Of a DNA stretch of 64,000 nt, positions 1-12,300 are shown in pieces (the first letter of the stretch is position 1; each line of letters starts with the position of its first letter). The DNA comes from Stenogyne calaminthoides. Its lineage: Eukaryota; Streptophyta; Magnoliopsida; Lamiales; Lamiaceae. The position numbers and the translations under genes are program-made. The DNA lies in the NCBI GenBank assembly GCA_037126765.1, contig JBBCBC010000026.1, positions 6,168,037-6,232,036 on the forward strand, given 5' to 3'. The notes beneath the pieces were generated by a model, which saw nothing but the letters and a program-made list of their open reading frames with translations, did no database searches and had not been told where the DNA came from.

Positions 1-164
1 ACTTAGCCACAAAGTCTAAGTTGACGTGCATCGGCCGATGACCTAGATCCAATTATGATGAGAAGATGAATATTCTCTCTAAATCCACATTGAGGAATGA
101 ATCATATTCTTGGCTCAAGTACCACGCACATGCACTTCGTGATGAACCCAATCCAAACCAAATC
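1..164 (-). repeat. Fragment of a copia long terminal repeat
   Basis: These bases closely match 23777-23937, inside the complete copia LTR at 22873-24482, in the same orientation. The match stops where LINE-adjacent sequence starts at about 168. Relative to the 22.9-26.7 kb arrangement, about 2.7 kb (the rest of the LTR and the pol relic) is missing here. The element reads on the minus strand. Confidence 0.7.
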
Positions 165-197
165 TACTTCATATGGTATATGCTCATCATGGACCAT

Positions 198-2054
198 TCA
201 TACGATGAAGACTAAGAGGCGGGGTAATAGGGGCGATGTTGCTATGAAAATTGATATTAGCAAGGCATACGACAGAGTAGATTGGCATTTTCTGACTAGC
301 ATGCTTCGTCGGATGGGGATCTGTGATAAATGGGTTGATTGGATGAGTTTATGTGTACAGACTGTGGAGTACTGTTTTGTGGTTAATGAGGGAATTGTTG
401 GTCCTATCTCACCCGGCAGAGGTCTTCGACAAGGTGATCCTCTTTCACCTTATCTCTTTATCTTGTGTGCCAAGGGCCTTTCGAGTTTACTTAAGCTTGA
501 GAATCAGAGGGGGAACATTCATGGGAGTAGAGTTTGTCACCGAGCTCCATCTATCTCTCACCTTATGTTCGCTGATGATTGCCTTCTTTTTTGTCGGGCT
601 ACTGTGGAAGAGTGTCAAGCGTTGAAATCAGTTTTGGATTTGTATGAGAGGGCTTCTGGGCAAGCCATTAATTACTCAAAATCCGGAATTCTCTATAGTA
701 CCAATGTGCAGGCTGATAATAGAGCGGCTTTGAGCAATATCCTTGGGGTCAGTAATCCTCTGAACACGGGAAGGTATCTGGGCCTTCCCTCGTTAGTCGG
801 GAGGAATAAATCTGAAATTTTCAGCCACATCAAGGACCGACTGTGGAGCAAACTTCAAAGCTGGAGGAATAAAAAGCTTTCGAAAGCGGGGAAGGAGGTC
901 CTCTTGAAATCTGCTGCCCAAGCAATTCCTGCTTATTGTATGAGCACTTTTCTTCTTCCGCCTTCGTTATTGGAATATCTAGAGACGATGATGAACTCGT
1001 TTTGGTGGGGTCACGGGTCGAACCCGAAAAAAGGGATCAAGTGGGAAGCATGGGAGTCTCTTTACAAGCACAAGTCAGTGGGAGGTATGAGCTTTCGACA
1101 CCTTTATGTTTTTAATGTTGCCATGTTGGGCAAATTGGGTTGGAAACTTCTGAATAATCCTGGTTCTTTAGTGGGTCGAATCCTAAAAACGAAATACTTT
1201 TCCTCAACTGATTTTCTTAATGCTAATATGGGATATAATCCTAGCTACACGTGGAGGAGTATACACGAGGCTCGGGATTTGGTTAGGGTGGAACGAGGTG
1301 GAAGGTCGGAGGAGGTGAAAATGTTAACATTTGGGGTAGCTCTTGGGTGGATAGTGATGCTTCTTTTTATATATCAACGACTCCACTGCCTACTTTTGAG
1401 GATATGGTTGTAAATGACTTGTTCATTCCCGATACGAGGGTTTGGGACCGAGACCTCATTGATGAGGCGTTTAACCCGGGTGACAGAGATGTCATTCTAA
1501 AAACAACGCCGGCTCCTATGGGATGTAATGATAAGCGTATTTGGCATTTTTCTGCAAACGGCAAATATTCGGTTAAATCAGCCTACAACTTGGCTATGCG
1601 TCTTATAAACGATGACCAACCACGTGCTGATTCCCCATGGCAAAAACTTTGGACGTGTAAGGTGCCTCCAAAGGTGAAATCATGTTATTGGAGGATATGT
1701 AAGGGATGGATGCCGGTTACTACCAAACTGATTCGCAGGGGTATAAATATATCTGCTTTGTGTCTGATTTGTGAAGCTCAAACTGAGACGGTATGGCATG
1801 CCTTCGTGGACTGCCCATTCGCTAAAGGTTGTTGGATAGAAAGTGGAGTGTGGGATGATCTGGAACGTTTAATACATGCTGCAGATAGCCATCGAGATCT
1901 GTTTCTTGGGATGTTGCAGCAGTACAGTGGGGATGATCTTACGACTCTCATGATGGTGGCTTGGCAAATTTGGAAATCCCGTAATGACGCGTGTTTGGGA
2001 GAAAAGCGATCCAAAGGTCTCTTGGTGTGTCCATCAGGCGAGGGATGTCCTTGA
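198..2054 (+). pseudogene. LINE ORF2 fragment: reverse transcriptase and zf-RVT
   Basis: The first reading frame (open to 1413) carries the LINE reverse-transcriptase core: DISKAYDRVDW (motif A), RQGDPLSPYLF (motif B) and FADDCLLF (the catalytic motif with paired Asp), followed by the thumb region. A frameshift at about 1285 moves the protein into another frame (1347-2054). That frame has the zf-RVT signature, with WxCKVPPKVKSCYWR followed by spaced Cys and His residues (CLICEAQTETVWHAFVDCPF). The first part of the upstream open frame, before about 180, is copia LTR and not LINE. The catalytic Asp pair is intact here, unlike the copies at 27.0 and 42.2 kb. The protein would have copied LINE RNA at nicked genomic DNA. 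It is broken here. Confidence 0.82.
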
Positions 2055-2139
2055 GGAGTGGAAAGTGGTGCGGTCTCGGCCACCGGAGGAGAGCTGCGTG
2101 AGTCGGTGCTCTAAATGGCATGTTCCGCCAGGTGGTGTT

Positions 2140-2602
2140 ATGAAACTAAATGTTGATGCGGGGTTTTTTTGCTGATGCATTGCTCACGGGGATCGCCATG
2201 GTTCTGAGGGACGACGAAGGGGAGTTTGTTGCTGGGCTTACCTTAACACACATGGGTTTGATGAAGATCGATGAAGGAGAAGCATGGGATGCGTTTGAAG
2301 CGATCAAATGGGCAACAAGTTTGAGCTTGTCTCAAGTGGAAATTGAGTTGGATGCTAAGAGAGTGGTGGACGCGTACAAGAACCCGGAAGTGCTTGATAC
2401 TACTTTCGGGGACTTCGTTGATAGAGGGAAGGAGATCCTGCATTCATTGCCTGATTTCAAGATTTTTTTGGTTAGTCGAAATGCCAATACTACGGCACAT
2501 TCTTTTGCTAGGAATTCTCGTTTTTTCGAGAGTCCTCATTGTTGGGTGGAGCCTTCGGTTTTTGTGGATGGCCTACTCGATAGGTGCTACGTTTGCACCT
2601 AG
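2140..2602 (+). pseudogene. LINE RNase H domain (RVT_3 type), frame-shifted
   Basis: This encodes the C-terminal RNase H-like domain of the plant L1 ORF2. It opens with LNVDAGFF, then after a frameshift in a T-run (about 2163) continues with GIAMVLRDDEGEFVAG, an EAWDAFEAIKWA helix carrying the acidic residue, and ELDAKRVVDAY. It ends with a WVEPS tail and a stop at 2602. This is the order seen in RVT_3 domains: beta-strand Asp, Glu in the helix, then a second Asp. It lies directly before the A-run at the LINE 3' end. Confidence 0.75.
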
Positions 2603-2634
2603 GTTTTGGTGTCTTCGAAAAAAAAAAAAAAAAC

Positions 2635-3688
2635 TCTGCATTATTTGTTTATAAATCTCATCTCATTCACCTTGACATGTGAATAAAACTTTTATCTAAA
2701 TGATTGATTCTCAGTCATAAATAAATAAAGTTTTATCTATATATATTTTTTTAAGCAATAAAAATTTAACTATTAAATGTACTTTCTATGGTTAGTTTGA
2801 TCAGTCCATCGACCGTAGGCAAGTACGTTGGTCCTAATAATGATACAATATATTTTCCCTATATATCTCTATGCATGTGATTATTATATTCCTGGTAAGT
2901 AGATACTCAATTTAAAGGAAAATTTCAATTACAAAGATCAAGTATAGTTGACATTGCATTACTTTGATCGTACTCATTATTTCACAAGTTTTAAGTTAAT
3001 AAATTAAAGGGTTTCAAAGCTAAAACGAGAATAAAATAAGGTTTACACACTTTTTGCACAAGCTCGACGATAGTAGTTCAACTAACCAAATTTCATTTAA
3101 AACAAAGAGTTTGAATTGTTATCTTACTCAAGCTTGTACACTCTGCACTACTTAGGGCACAAATTCTTTTTGTTAAAAATATGTACACATAACCTTTAAA
3201 CTTTTTATCCTCACTCAATTAGTTTGGGAAAACAAGAAATATTTTTTATTTTATAAGAGCTTCCGGTTCCGGTGGCCCATTGACACATTAATTTTTATCG
3301 ATAAAAAAAGAAAATGACTCATTTTGATTAAAAAAAAATTACCACCTCCATAAGAAAAAAAAATTCTATTAACTTTGTAGTGAAACAATTTATATGCCCT
3401 TGTTACAATTTTCTTTTACCTACATGACCCACATCTAATTAGTTTGGGTTAATCCACTATGTACTTTACTTTTTTGACTTTACTTTTGAAATATATTTGT
3501 TCCAAAAGCGAGAAATGAGTAATTTTCTTTATTTTATCGAAGAGTGTGGATAATTTTCTCTTTTGTTATGAAAATGAGTATTTTTAACATTCTTCAATTT
3601 TTATTTATTCTTTTTTATATTTGAGTACATGTGAGATTTAAAGAGGATCAATGATCATTTAGGAAAAAAAATACACTATATTTAAAAT
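2635..3688. other. AT-rich spacer, no gene seen
   Basis: Non-coding, AT-rich, and repeated in the other copy at 44313-45832. Short A and T runs are frequent. I found no gene, RNA gene or clear element ends. Confidence 0.6.
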
Positions 3689-5040
3689 TAGAGTAGTCGA
3701 GACAAAGTGGCAAGAAGAGCAGGCGGGCCAAAATCCACAAAAAGCCCGCTTTTTTTGAGTGAGGCGGGTCATGGGTTAAGGCGGGCTGCAAAACCCCAAC
3801 CCAACATCCCAACTCCCAACTAGGGGTGAAAAATATATCAAAAATACCGGTATACCGGCATACCGTACCGGAAATATAATGAATTTACCGAAATTTTCGG
3901 TATACCGGACTTTTCGGTACAGTATGGTATCGTATCGGAATTTTCGGTACGGTAACGGTATAAATTTTCAAAAGTCATGGTATACCGGAATACCGAATAT
4001 ATATTGGTACACCGAAATATTTTTTGGTATACCGGTATCTACATACATTGGTTATATACCATACCATATTTAGAAAAAAAAATATAATACATTATATTTT
4101 TTTAATTTAATTAATGTTGAATGGTGAAATGAGATACCGTTTTTGTGTGTAAATTTATTCGTTTATTTCGAATAGTCTATGTGAGTTTCCTGATTCAAGC
4201 GGGAAATTAAACATCGAGAATTTTTTTTTGTGTTTCCCAATAGTTAAAAAACCATCTTTAAATGGAGATATATGTTGTTAAGAGATTATTATTCATAAAA
4301 TATAGGTTTTTAAATAAATAATCAAGGTATGAACGGTATACCGTTAACTCAAGATATGTACCAAAAATTTCGATGCGATGACGTATCTATAATTTAAATT
4401 TCGATGCGGTATACTCTGTATGTGATTTTAGCATACCAAAATTTTTTGATGCAAGATGCGGTATGTATTTTCACATACCATAAATTACGATATGACCTAT
4501 CCGCAGATGCAGTGATGCAGTGCGGTATGCCACCCCTACTTCCAACTCACTAATTGGCAGGTCGAAGGTCCAGGCAGGCCAACTCCATGTTATATTTTTT
4601 TTAAAGCTCTAATACATTAAATTCATCAAAATCAAATGAAATCAAACAATTTATGTTGGTTATTATCACCATAAAAATCAAAATAAAATATTTCTCCCAA
4701 ATAAATTTAATATTTCATTAGTCACAAATATAACTTCAAATAAATTGAAGTTCACCATTAATCAATCATAACAATTTATAAATATAGTTTCCTACTTATT
4801 AAATTTATCATCAATAAACATAAAATTTACAGAATATCTCGAAAAATAACATTATAATTACTAAAATGTATAATAAAAAAAAAAAAAAAGGAGGGAGGCC
4901 TAGGCCGGCCAATTTTGCCCTAAACTGGCCGGACCATCTAGGGCCACCTCAAAATGGGGTTAAGAATTTTCTTAGTCCGACCCACCTATTAAGCAAGGGG
5001 GACGAGCTGGCCAACGGGTCCAACCCATTTTGACAGCTCA
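3689..5040. mobile_element. hAT-like non-autonomous element, outer (copy A)
   Basis: A left end TAGAGTAGTC and a right end GACAGCTCA form short imperfect inverted termini. They are flanked by the direct repeat ATTTAAAAT (3680-3688 and 5041-5049), which fits the 8-bp target duplication of hAT elements. GC-rich subterminal stretches (GGCGGGCC..., GGGTCCAACCCATTTTGACAGCTC) stand out from the AT-rich surroundings. No transposase is coded. A second element is nested at 3821-4538. Confidence 0.6.
3821..4538. mobile_element. hAT-type MITE with TAGGGGTG termini (nested, copy A)
   Basis: It begins TAGGGGTG and ends CACCCCTA (perfect 8-bp inverted termini). Flanks are CTCCCAAC on the left and CTTCCAAC on the right, an 8-bp target duplication with one mismatch. 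The interior is full of palindromic words such as ATACCGGTATACCGG, so a transcript would fold strongly. It sits inside the larger element at 3689-5040. Confidence 0.72.
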
Positions 5041-5049
5041 ATTTAAAAT

Positions 5050-5798
5050 ATAGAAATATAGATATTAACACAATATTTTTGTAAATTTAAATATAAAATT
5101 ATTAATTCATTTGAATATAAATAGTTGGTGAATTTTAAAACACCTTTTTCCCTGACATGCTTATAGTTTTGCATATTTATGTCTATATATATCGGTTTGA
5201 TTCCCCCTTTTTCACTTTTTTTTGTACTTTTATTGGTGTTACACCCTTCTGAATCTTTAACACATGAGCCCAGAATATGGTGATTCGTTGGATATTTTTT
5301 ATTATTCCACGTGTCATCCATCCATATTATGAAACACAAAGTGAAACACTAATTATGGAATAGGTGATCTCATTCCCCATATATATATAATAATAAAAAA
5401 AATCGCCCTAAATTTAGAAATCATTGAATTTATATTATATGATTATAATGTTAATATGAACTATGAAAAATAAATAGGTAGTTAGTTTCTTGTTATTTGG
5501 CAAAATAATTTATTTGGATAATTATGTTAACTAGTGCTACTGCTATAGATTGCAAACATTGTACAAAAAAAAAAAAAAAACAAAATAATAGTTTTATTGT
5601 CAATAATGTGATAAACATGATGTTTGACGAATTTGAGTTATAAAGTCAAAGTGTTTGTGGTAGATGATGTGTAGTTTATGAAGTAAAAGAACACCGATTC
5701 ATATTAGGTTCTTTATTAAATACATTTTTTAAAGATATTGAATTAGTACTCATCAAACATTAAATTAAAGTGTACAATCAACGTTCTTGAAATGGTGG
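5050..5798. other. AT-rich spacer, no gene seen
   Basis: Low-complexity intergenic sequence with an A-run near 5565. It is repeated at about 47180-47888. An open frame on the minus strand (5043-5339) resembles no known protein and looks like chance. Confidence 0.6.
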
Positions 5799-5806
5799 CT
5801 AAAAAT

Positions 5807-6073
5807 CAAGGTTGCAAAAAAAATCGGTTTAGATGGCGCCGATCGACCCGGCTTTAATCAAATCGACGAGAAAAATTGATGGGGATGTTAGGCGGCGCTT
5901 AGACGGTCAAGGCGGCCCCTAGCGACCAGGGCGGCCATCGGCTAGTCGGATTCGGTCACAAAGTCGAGCACCAACATCCATCACCCCGCCCCATTGCCGC
6001 CACCCACCCTCGTCGTTCTTCTTGCCCGTCATATATATATGTATATGTAGTGTTTTTGTTTCGGTCTTTGTCC

Positions 6074-6131
<58 letters not shown>

Positions 6132-6466
6132 GTATAAATATATGTAGTGTGATATATATGTATGTGTATGTACCTATATCTACACTCTATAGCTATTAAT
6201 GTGATATATATGGCAGAGTGAACAATACATATATCTATGCAAGGAAGGTTCACGTGGATTTTCAGGCGGCAAAAGTGTTGGGTGGAGCGCAGTACGTCGA
6301 TCCTCATTTAAAGTTGTTGAATTTAAATTTAAATTCTCGTTATCAGATGCTATAAATATTGAAAACTAAAAAAAAAAAATCAGAAAAGTCTAGGTGGCGC
6401 CTAGTGGCCAAGACGCTAGGTGGTTAGAAAACGCTCGATTTTCGACTTTCAACTTCTACACCCTTG
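5807..6466. mobile_element. hAT-family non-autonomous element with 8-bp target duplication (copy A)
   Basis: The termini CAAGGTTGCA and TACACCCTTG are inverted. They are flanked on both sides by CTAAAAAT (5799-5806 and 6467-6474), the 8-bp target duplication expected of hAT transposition. GC-rich subterminal blocks containing GGCGGCGCTTAGA and GTCTAGGTGGCGCCTAG mirror each other. The centre contains a long (AT)n run. There is no transposase reading frame. Confidence 0.78.
6079..6125. repeat. (AT)n microsatellite
   Basis: An uninterrupted AT dinucleotide run of about 47 bases inside the hAT element. Its counterpart in copy B is at 48172-48219. Confidence 0.9.
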
Positions 6467-6474
6467 CTAAAAAT

Positions 6475-8094
6475 GAAGCATTATGGAGGATTTTCATACC
6501 AAAATTATGAATATATATTTTAAAATCTTTCAAAATATTAGATTTCTTGAAATCCATACGAATTGTTTAGATCTAAATATTGAATGAAAAAAAATCTTAT
6601 ATCATTTTAATGTTAATATGAATTATGAAAAATAAATAGGTGGGGAGTTTCTTGGTATTTGACAAAATAATTTATTTGAATAGTCATGTTGATGATGCTA
6701 CACAACTTCATAAAATATTGCACGAATAACACGAACAAGAAAGATAAATATTTAATTATCAATGTGTAATAAACATGATGTTTGACAAATTTGAGTTATA
6801 GAGTCAAAGTGTTTGTGGTAGATGGTATAAACAACATTTCTTTGATTTTGTGAGAATACATGTTTCGAGCTCCTTGGTCGAGTGCAAGTGATATATGATA
6901 AAAAAGTAACTTGTAAGTTTGATCCTTATAATAAAATATAATTTTTCTTAGTTGATTTATATGTTCTTTTCTAATTAAGTACGAGTTAAATAATTACACA
7001 CACAATAGGGAGATGGTATAGCAATTAAATACAAGATATTATTGGAAAAAAAATTGATGTTCAAGATTAGCGTTTAAAAATGAGCATAAGAAAATTCTAG
7101 TGACACTTTTAGTGTGATTAAAATTAGTGCTAAAGAAAATTACATCTCTAATTTTGACAACAATATAATATGTTCAAATTCAAAGAAGAAAAAGATGATC
7201 AAAGTCAATATTGAAAAAAATTAGTTGAATAAATAATTATTTCTCTTACCTCCCTTCCATATAAACCTAAACTTTTATTTGAATTTTTCAACAACAACAA
7301 ATATTTTTTTTATATTAACTTTAAATTTTATGAGGGATATAATACTTTCTCTATAAAAAATATCATCAATAAAAAAAATATCTATTCAAAATTTTAAAAA
7401 ATACTTTAATATAAATACTTATAAAAAATTAATGCTAATTAATTGTGCAATCATAATCGTACATTGCACGAGTTCTAGTATATTATTTAATAACTTCATA
7501 TTATAATTCCGTTGTCAAAAAAAAAAAACTTCATATTATAATTTCATCTTTTAATTATTTTAATTAGTTGGTAAAGAAAAAGAAGTTGGGGTTGAGTAGA
7601 CTAGACATCTTTTTACAGATCTAACGAGGCAAATGGGCTGGACCAATCCAACACCACCATTTAACTTAGCCCGTTAAGATGGGCCGGGCCGAACCACAGC
7701 TCTAATTAAGTGTTTTTATCTAAGGAAACAAATGGCACCACTAATTTTAAAATAAACTCCATTTCTAATTTTCCTAATTATAATAGGGCTAAATCTCGTA
7801 TGATGCTAGTATACTATACACTTTATAATGTATTTTAAGATATTATGTGCATCATTTTTACCATACGCCACTATTATTATTGTTTATAAGTATCAACACT
7901 TTATTTGTAAAGTGTTACTCCTGAAATTTTAGGAAGTGTATATTCGTTTATAGTTTGAGAAGTCACTTTTCGAATTTAAACCCCAAATCCTCGTTTGCTT
8001 ATCGAGTTTCTATATAAGATTTTAAATCCTCTAAAATTATACTCTATAATACACCTATTTTACTTTTTTTTCAAGCACAATTTTCCATATACTA
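6475..8094. other. AT-rich intergenic sequence, no gene seen
   Basis: No coding signal. A short GC-rich block at 7627-7706 (ATGGGCTGGACC... GGCCGGGCCGAACCACAGCTC) resembles hAT-type MITE ends, but I could not define both termini. The stretch is repeated in copy B at about 48563-50236. Confidence 0.55.
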
Positions 8095-8296
8095 CTCCCC
8101 TTGTCCCCTAACATTACTTGAGTAATTGCCTTTATTTGGACGTCCCCAACATTACTTGAACATACCCAAAATAAAAATAAATATAATATTATTACACTCA
8201 CAACACCCTTTTTTATTTCACTCAAACCCACTAAAATTCACTTTATTTGATTTGCGTGCCATTTCTAGGGTTTAAGTCCTCATGCGACGGAGGGAG
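8095..8296. mobile_element. Stowaway-like (Tc1/mariner) MITE, copy A
   Basis: Termini CTCCCCTTGTCCCC and GACGGAGGGAG are inverted and bounded by TA on both sides (8093-8094 and 8297-8298). This matches the CTCCCTCCGTCCC family of Tc1/mariner MITEs with TA target duplication. It is about 202 bp and non-coding. Confidence 0.75.
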
Positions 8297-8589
8297 TATC
8301 AATTATCTATCGTCTACACTTTTCAATTATTATTATTATTTTCTATTCAACTCAATACTTTTTGATCCGAGTTTTTTTTTACTTATTATCATTACATAAT
8401 TATTCAATTATTTCTATATTATCTTTTTACAATATAATATTATTTCAATCATCTACTTTTTCAAAATTTTACTTTATCAAAATTTACAAATTAAATCCAC
8501 ACTTTTAAATATACAAAATATAAATACATTTTTTACTTCGTACCAAATTATTTCAAATTCCTTCTACATAAATTTTGCCGATTCTCTAA

Positions 8590-8940
8590 GGGTATGTTCG
8601 TTTCGAGCTTATAGTGGATGTGGAAAATTCGGACTTTGAAGTTTTAGTATTTTAAAATCTTGATGAATAGTTAAGATATATGTTTATTATATGATATTTT
8701 AGGTTAGGATGGTGGAAAAAAAAGCGATTGATGTGATATTATTATATTATTTTGAGTGTATTGGAAGAATAAAATGTAGATATGAGTGCATTGAGAAAAT
8801 AAAATGTAGAGTAGTAGTAGGTTATGAGGTATAGTAGAATTAATAGAATTTTAAAATTCTTACTTAAAGTCTCAAAATAAATGAAGTTTGAGATTGTAAA
8901 TTTCAAAGTCGGTCAGGATAATCGCGAAACGAAGATACCC
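8590..8940. mobile_element. Tourist-like (PIF/Harbinger) MITE upstream of CPL1, copy A
   Basis: GGGTATGTTCGTTTCG at the left and CGAAACGAAGATACCC at the right form 16-bp inverted termini with one mismatch. Both ends are flanked by TAA (8587-8589 and 8941-8943), the 3-bp target duplication typical of PIF/Harbinger. It is about 351 bp and lies just upstream of the CPL1 leader, so it may contribute promoter sequence. Confidence 0.78.
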
Positions 8941-8943
8941 TAA

Positions 8944-9396
8944 ATTACATTATGACTAATACGATACACATGAATCCAATCTCGTAAGTCTTTAAATAGA
9001 ACCTAGGAACTTACGTATAGGGGTCACGAGGGAGGGTAGAGAGAGAGAATATAGTGAGAGAAAGCTATTAAATCATTCTTTCTGGATCTAGGGTTTTCAA
9101 TTGAGTCATTCAAGCTCCTACGCATATATCCTCAAAATTTGATCTAAATTTCCAAGACGTCAACAAATCGACGACCCCCAAAAGCGCCGACCAACTTTTG
9201 TTCTGAAAACCCTAAAATATCAACGCGTTTCACTTACTTTTTTTCAGCACTGATTTCTCTAGCAATCGATTTATAAATCTGGAAAGATAAACACCCCTGA
9301 ATATTGGTTGATCGATCTATTGAATTATTGAATTTCTCCAAAATTATTCAGACCTAAATTTGAAATTGTACTTTTTTTTTATTAAAGGAAGAACAA
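8944..9396 (+). promoter_or_regulatory. Probable CPL1 core promoter and 5' untranslated region, copy A
   Basis: A TATA-like TTTAAATAGA lies near 8990, followed by a purine-rich GA stretch (9028-9065) and a leader with CCCTAAA/AGGGTTT words common in plant 5' UTRs. A T-run and AAAGGAAGAACAA precede the ATG at 9397. This stretch is nearly identical in copy B (51091-51547). The transcription start is inferred only. Confidence 0.4.
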
Positions 9397-12300
9397 ATGT
9401 ATAGAAAATTGGTGCTGGTGTATGAAGGGGAGAGATTGCTGGGAAGGGTGGAATTACAAGTTCAAGACGGCGTCGTAATAGGGGAGGAAATTCGGATTTC
9501 TCACTTTTCGCCGCCGAGCGAGCGGTGCCCGCCGCTCGCGGTGGTTCACGCCGTGAATTCCGGCGGAATTTGCTTCAAATTGGAATCTACGGCGAATAAC
9601 CGGGGGCAGCTTTCTGTTATGCACGCCACCTGTCTCAGAGATAACAAGGTATTGCCCACCAACAGTACAGAAAACTCAGCTGAATGGATAAATTAGAACT
9701 ATCACTTTAATTCATTTAAAGAAGAAAGTCTTATCTCTAATAATTTTGAGAACCGAAAAACCCTAATTTATATGGACATTCAATTTTAAGATATTACAAT
9801 GAAAAAAGTGTGTACTTTCTGGAAAGGAGACACAGTTGGTTTCAGAATAACTGGACTTTAAGGACTCTGGACATATGAACATGAACATGGACAAAATAGA
9901 GTATAATTTTGAATGTGAATTTTCTGGGGTTTGTTTATTAATATTCAGATAAAATTTGGAAATTTGTGGTCTACATTCAAGAAGAGGTTGGAAACCAGAT
10001 TTCATTTATCATCAATTGATTTTTGAATTGAAACAAAGTTAATTCAGGATAACTGGATGTGGACTCTGAACATAAGAACAGGGGCTCCAAAGCTTCATTT
10101 TTGAATGTGAATTTTGTGGGGTTTGATTATTAAAATGCAGATTAAACATGGAATTTTGTTGATGTCGGAAACCAGATTTCGTTTCTCATCAATTGAAATG
10201 TACGACATTAAACGAGGATGACCCGAGATGATTAAAATCTAATTCAGGATTGAATTACTTAACTAAAATTGCATCTTTTTTGGGTTTAAACATGTGAATT
10301 TAAGTGACTGGTGAAGGTCTTGTTAAATTGCTATATTTTGGGTGTAAATCTTTAGACCTATAAACAGAGATTTAGACAATTATGCGTTCAGGGGAATTGT
10401 TTGAAACTGCTTTGAGAAATTTGTTTTGATGTCTGTGGTTTTACATAACTATTGAAGCCTTAACGCATTTTCACTTACTGTTCAGGTGTATATGCTTTTA
10501 ACTTTGGTTTTTTTGGAAGCCTGCTTAACTATACACATTATGCATTTCTTCTCTTATTTTTCTTATTTTAATTTTTAGGCAGCTGTAGCATCCATTGGAG
10601 GAGGGGAGTTTCATTTAGTTGCTTTGCACTCGAGAAAGCCTCAAGGACAAAACCCTGTTTTCTGGGGGTTCAATGTGGCATCGAGCCTTTACAATTCTTG
10701 TCTTGTTATGCTAAATCTCAGGTGTCTTGGAATTGTGTTTGATCTTGATGAAACACTTATAGTTGCAAATACGATGCGATCGTTTGAGGATAGGATCGAT
10801 TCTTTACAGAGAAAAATAAATTCTGAGTCTGATCCACAGCGTGTTGCTAGCATGCTAGCAGAAGTTAAACGCTATCAGGATGACAAAAGTATTCTGAAGC
10901 AATATGCAGAAAGTGATCAAGTGATTGAGAATGGGAAGGTGACGAGGTCCGAGTCTGAGGTTGTTCTGGCTGTGTCAGACAATCAGCAAACAATTGTCCG
11001 TCCAATTATCCGACTACAAGATAGAAATATCATTCTTACTCGTATTAATCCACTGGTAAATATAGATACTATGCTCTATTGTCACAGTTTCTGATCCTAG
11101 TTTAATTTTGACTGTGGTTTTCGTTGGTATGTTTGTTTTTTTGGCTGTAGGGGGACTTGGAAAGTCCTGATTGAGAAATTTTTAGTAAAAAGGTGTTTGA
11201 TTTGTATGTATGTTTGGTTGATAAGATGTAGTCTGGTACAATTGAGAAATTGATAGTGAGATTATTATATTTTGAATAATAAAGGTATGTCTAGTTGGGA
11301 AAATGAGATGTGGAGAGAGACGGTATGTTTGTTTCAGTTGTAGGGGTGTTGTGGAAGTCCCGATTGAGAAATCCGGGTATAGTAAAAAAAATGAATTTGA
11401 CTTTTGAGTATGTTTGGTTGTTTTGATGTGGGGTAGGATTGAGAAAAGTAGGTGAAAGAGTAATTGCTAGTGAGATTATTATATTATAAATTTTTTTTTT
11501 GTGTAATATTGAGAAAAAGAAAATTATGAGTGAAAATGAGAAATTGTTAAGTGTAGGTAATATAGGTTAGGATCTTGAAGTTTAGCTGTAAAATCTTACT
11601 ACCAAATCTGCACTATCGATCAAGAGATTGTTATAATCGTTCGAGATTGTTTTCTCACGGAAGATATCTACTTCCGACAACCATAATAAATGCAAATTAG
11701 TGTTGTAAATTTTGTTATCCTGCATGATAAACATATGAAAGAGACTTTGAACTGCTGCAGATACGCGATACCAGTGTTCTTGTTAGATTAAGACCTGCAT
11801 GGGAGGATCTTAAAAGCTATTTAATTGCAAAAGGTCGAAAGCGCTTTGAGGTTTTTGTTTGCACTATGGCAGAAAGAGATTACGCCTTAGAAATGTGGAG
11901 ACTCCTTGATCCAGATTCGAATTTGATAAACCCAAGGGAGCTTTTGGATCGTATTGTGTGCGTAAAGTCTGGTACGCTCCTAGGTCTTCAAGTTTCAAAT
12001 TAGAGTAACGGTGCACCAGTTGCACCATGCAACTAATGTACAACTAATACTGTTCAATGAAACAACTAAAACTTTCAGTGAAAACAGCTAATACTGACTA
12101 ACTAATACCTTTTACTAAAATAACTAATACCATTTAACTTATGCACAGGTTGTAAAAAATCACTACACAATGTTTTTCAAGATGGAAACTGCCATCCTAA
12201 GTTAGCACTGGTGATTGATGACCGTCTAAAAGTGTGGGATGAGAAAGATCAAAAAAGAGTTCACGTTGTTCCTGCTTTTTCACCGTATTTTGCACCTCAA

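Larger units (their letters stand above)
185..2634 (+). mobile_element. L1-type LINE relic, 5'-truncated, copy A
   Basis: This is the 3' part of a non-LTR retrotransposon. It runs from just upstream of reverse-transcriptase motif A through the zinc-finger region (zf-RVT) and the RNase H domain to an A-run at 2620-2634. ORF1, the endonuclease and the start of ORF2 are missing. The 5' edge abuts copia-derived sequence, and the same junction recurs near 26690 and 41860. Frameshifts near 1285, 2040 and 2160 make it non-autonomous. I identified no clear target-site duplication. Confidence 0.85.

Noticed and set aside
97..190. Start of the LINE protein at the ATG of position 97
   Set aside because: The first residues of that frame are translated from the copia LTR fragment; the true LINE homology begins at about 198.
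5043..5339. 98-codon minus-strand open frame
   Set aside because: AT-rich low-complexity translation, no known motif, and disrupted by indels in the copy B counterpart.
6077..6307. Minus-strand frame of about 76 codons rich in Ile and Tyr
   Set aside because: Translation of the (AT)n microsatellite inside a hAT element; not a gene.
7627..7706. GC-rich block resembling hAT MITE ends
   Set aside because: I could not identify both termini or a target duplication.
12002..12148. Repeated AACTAATAC words in CPL1 intron 3 as a separate element
   Set aside because: Short degenerate repeats confined to a 177-bp intron; no termini or duplication seen.
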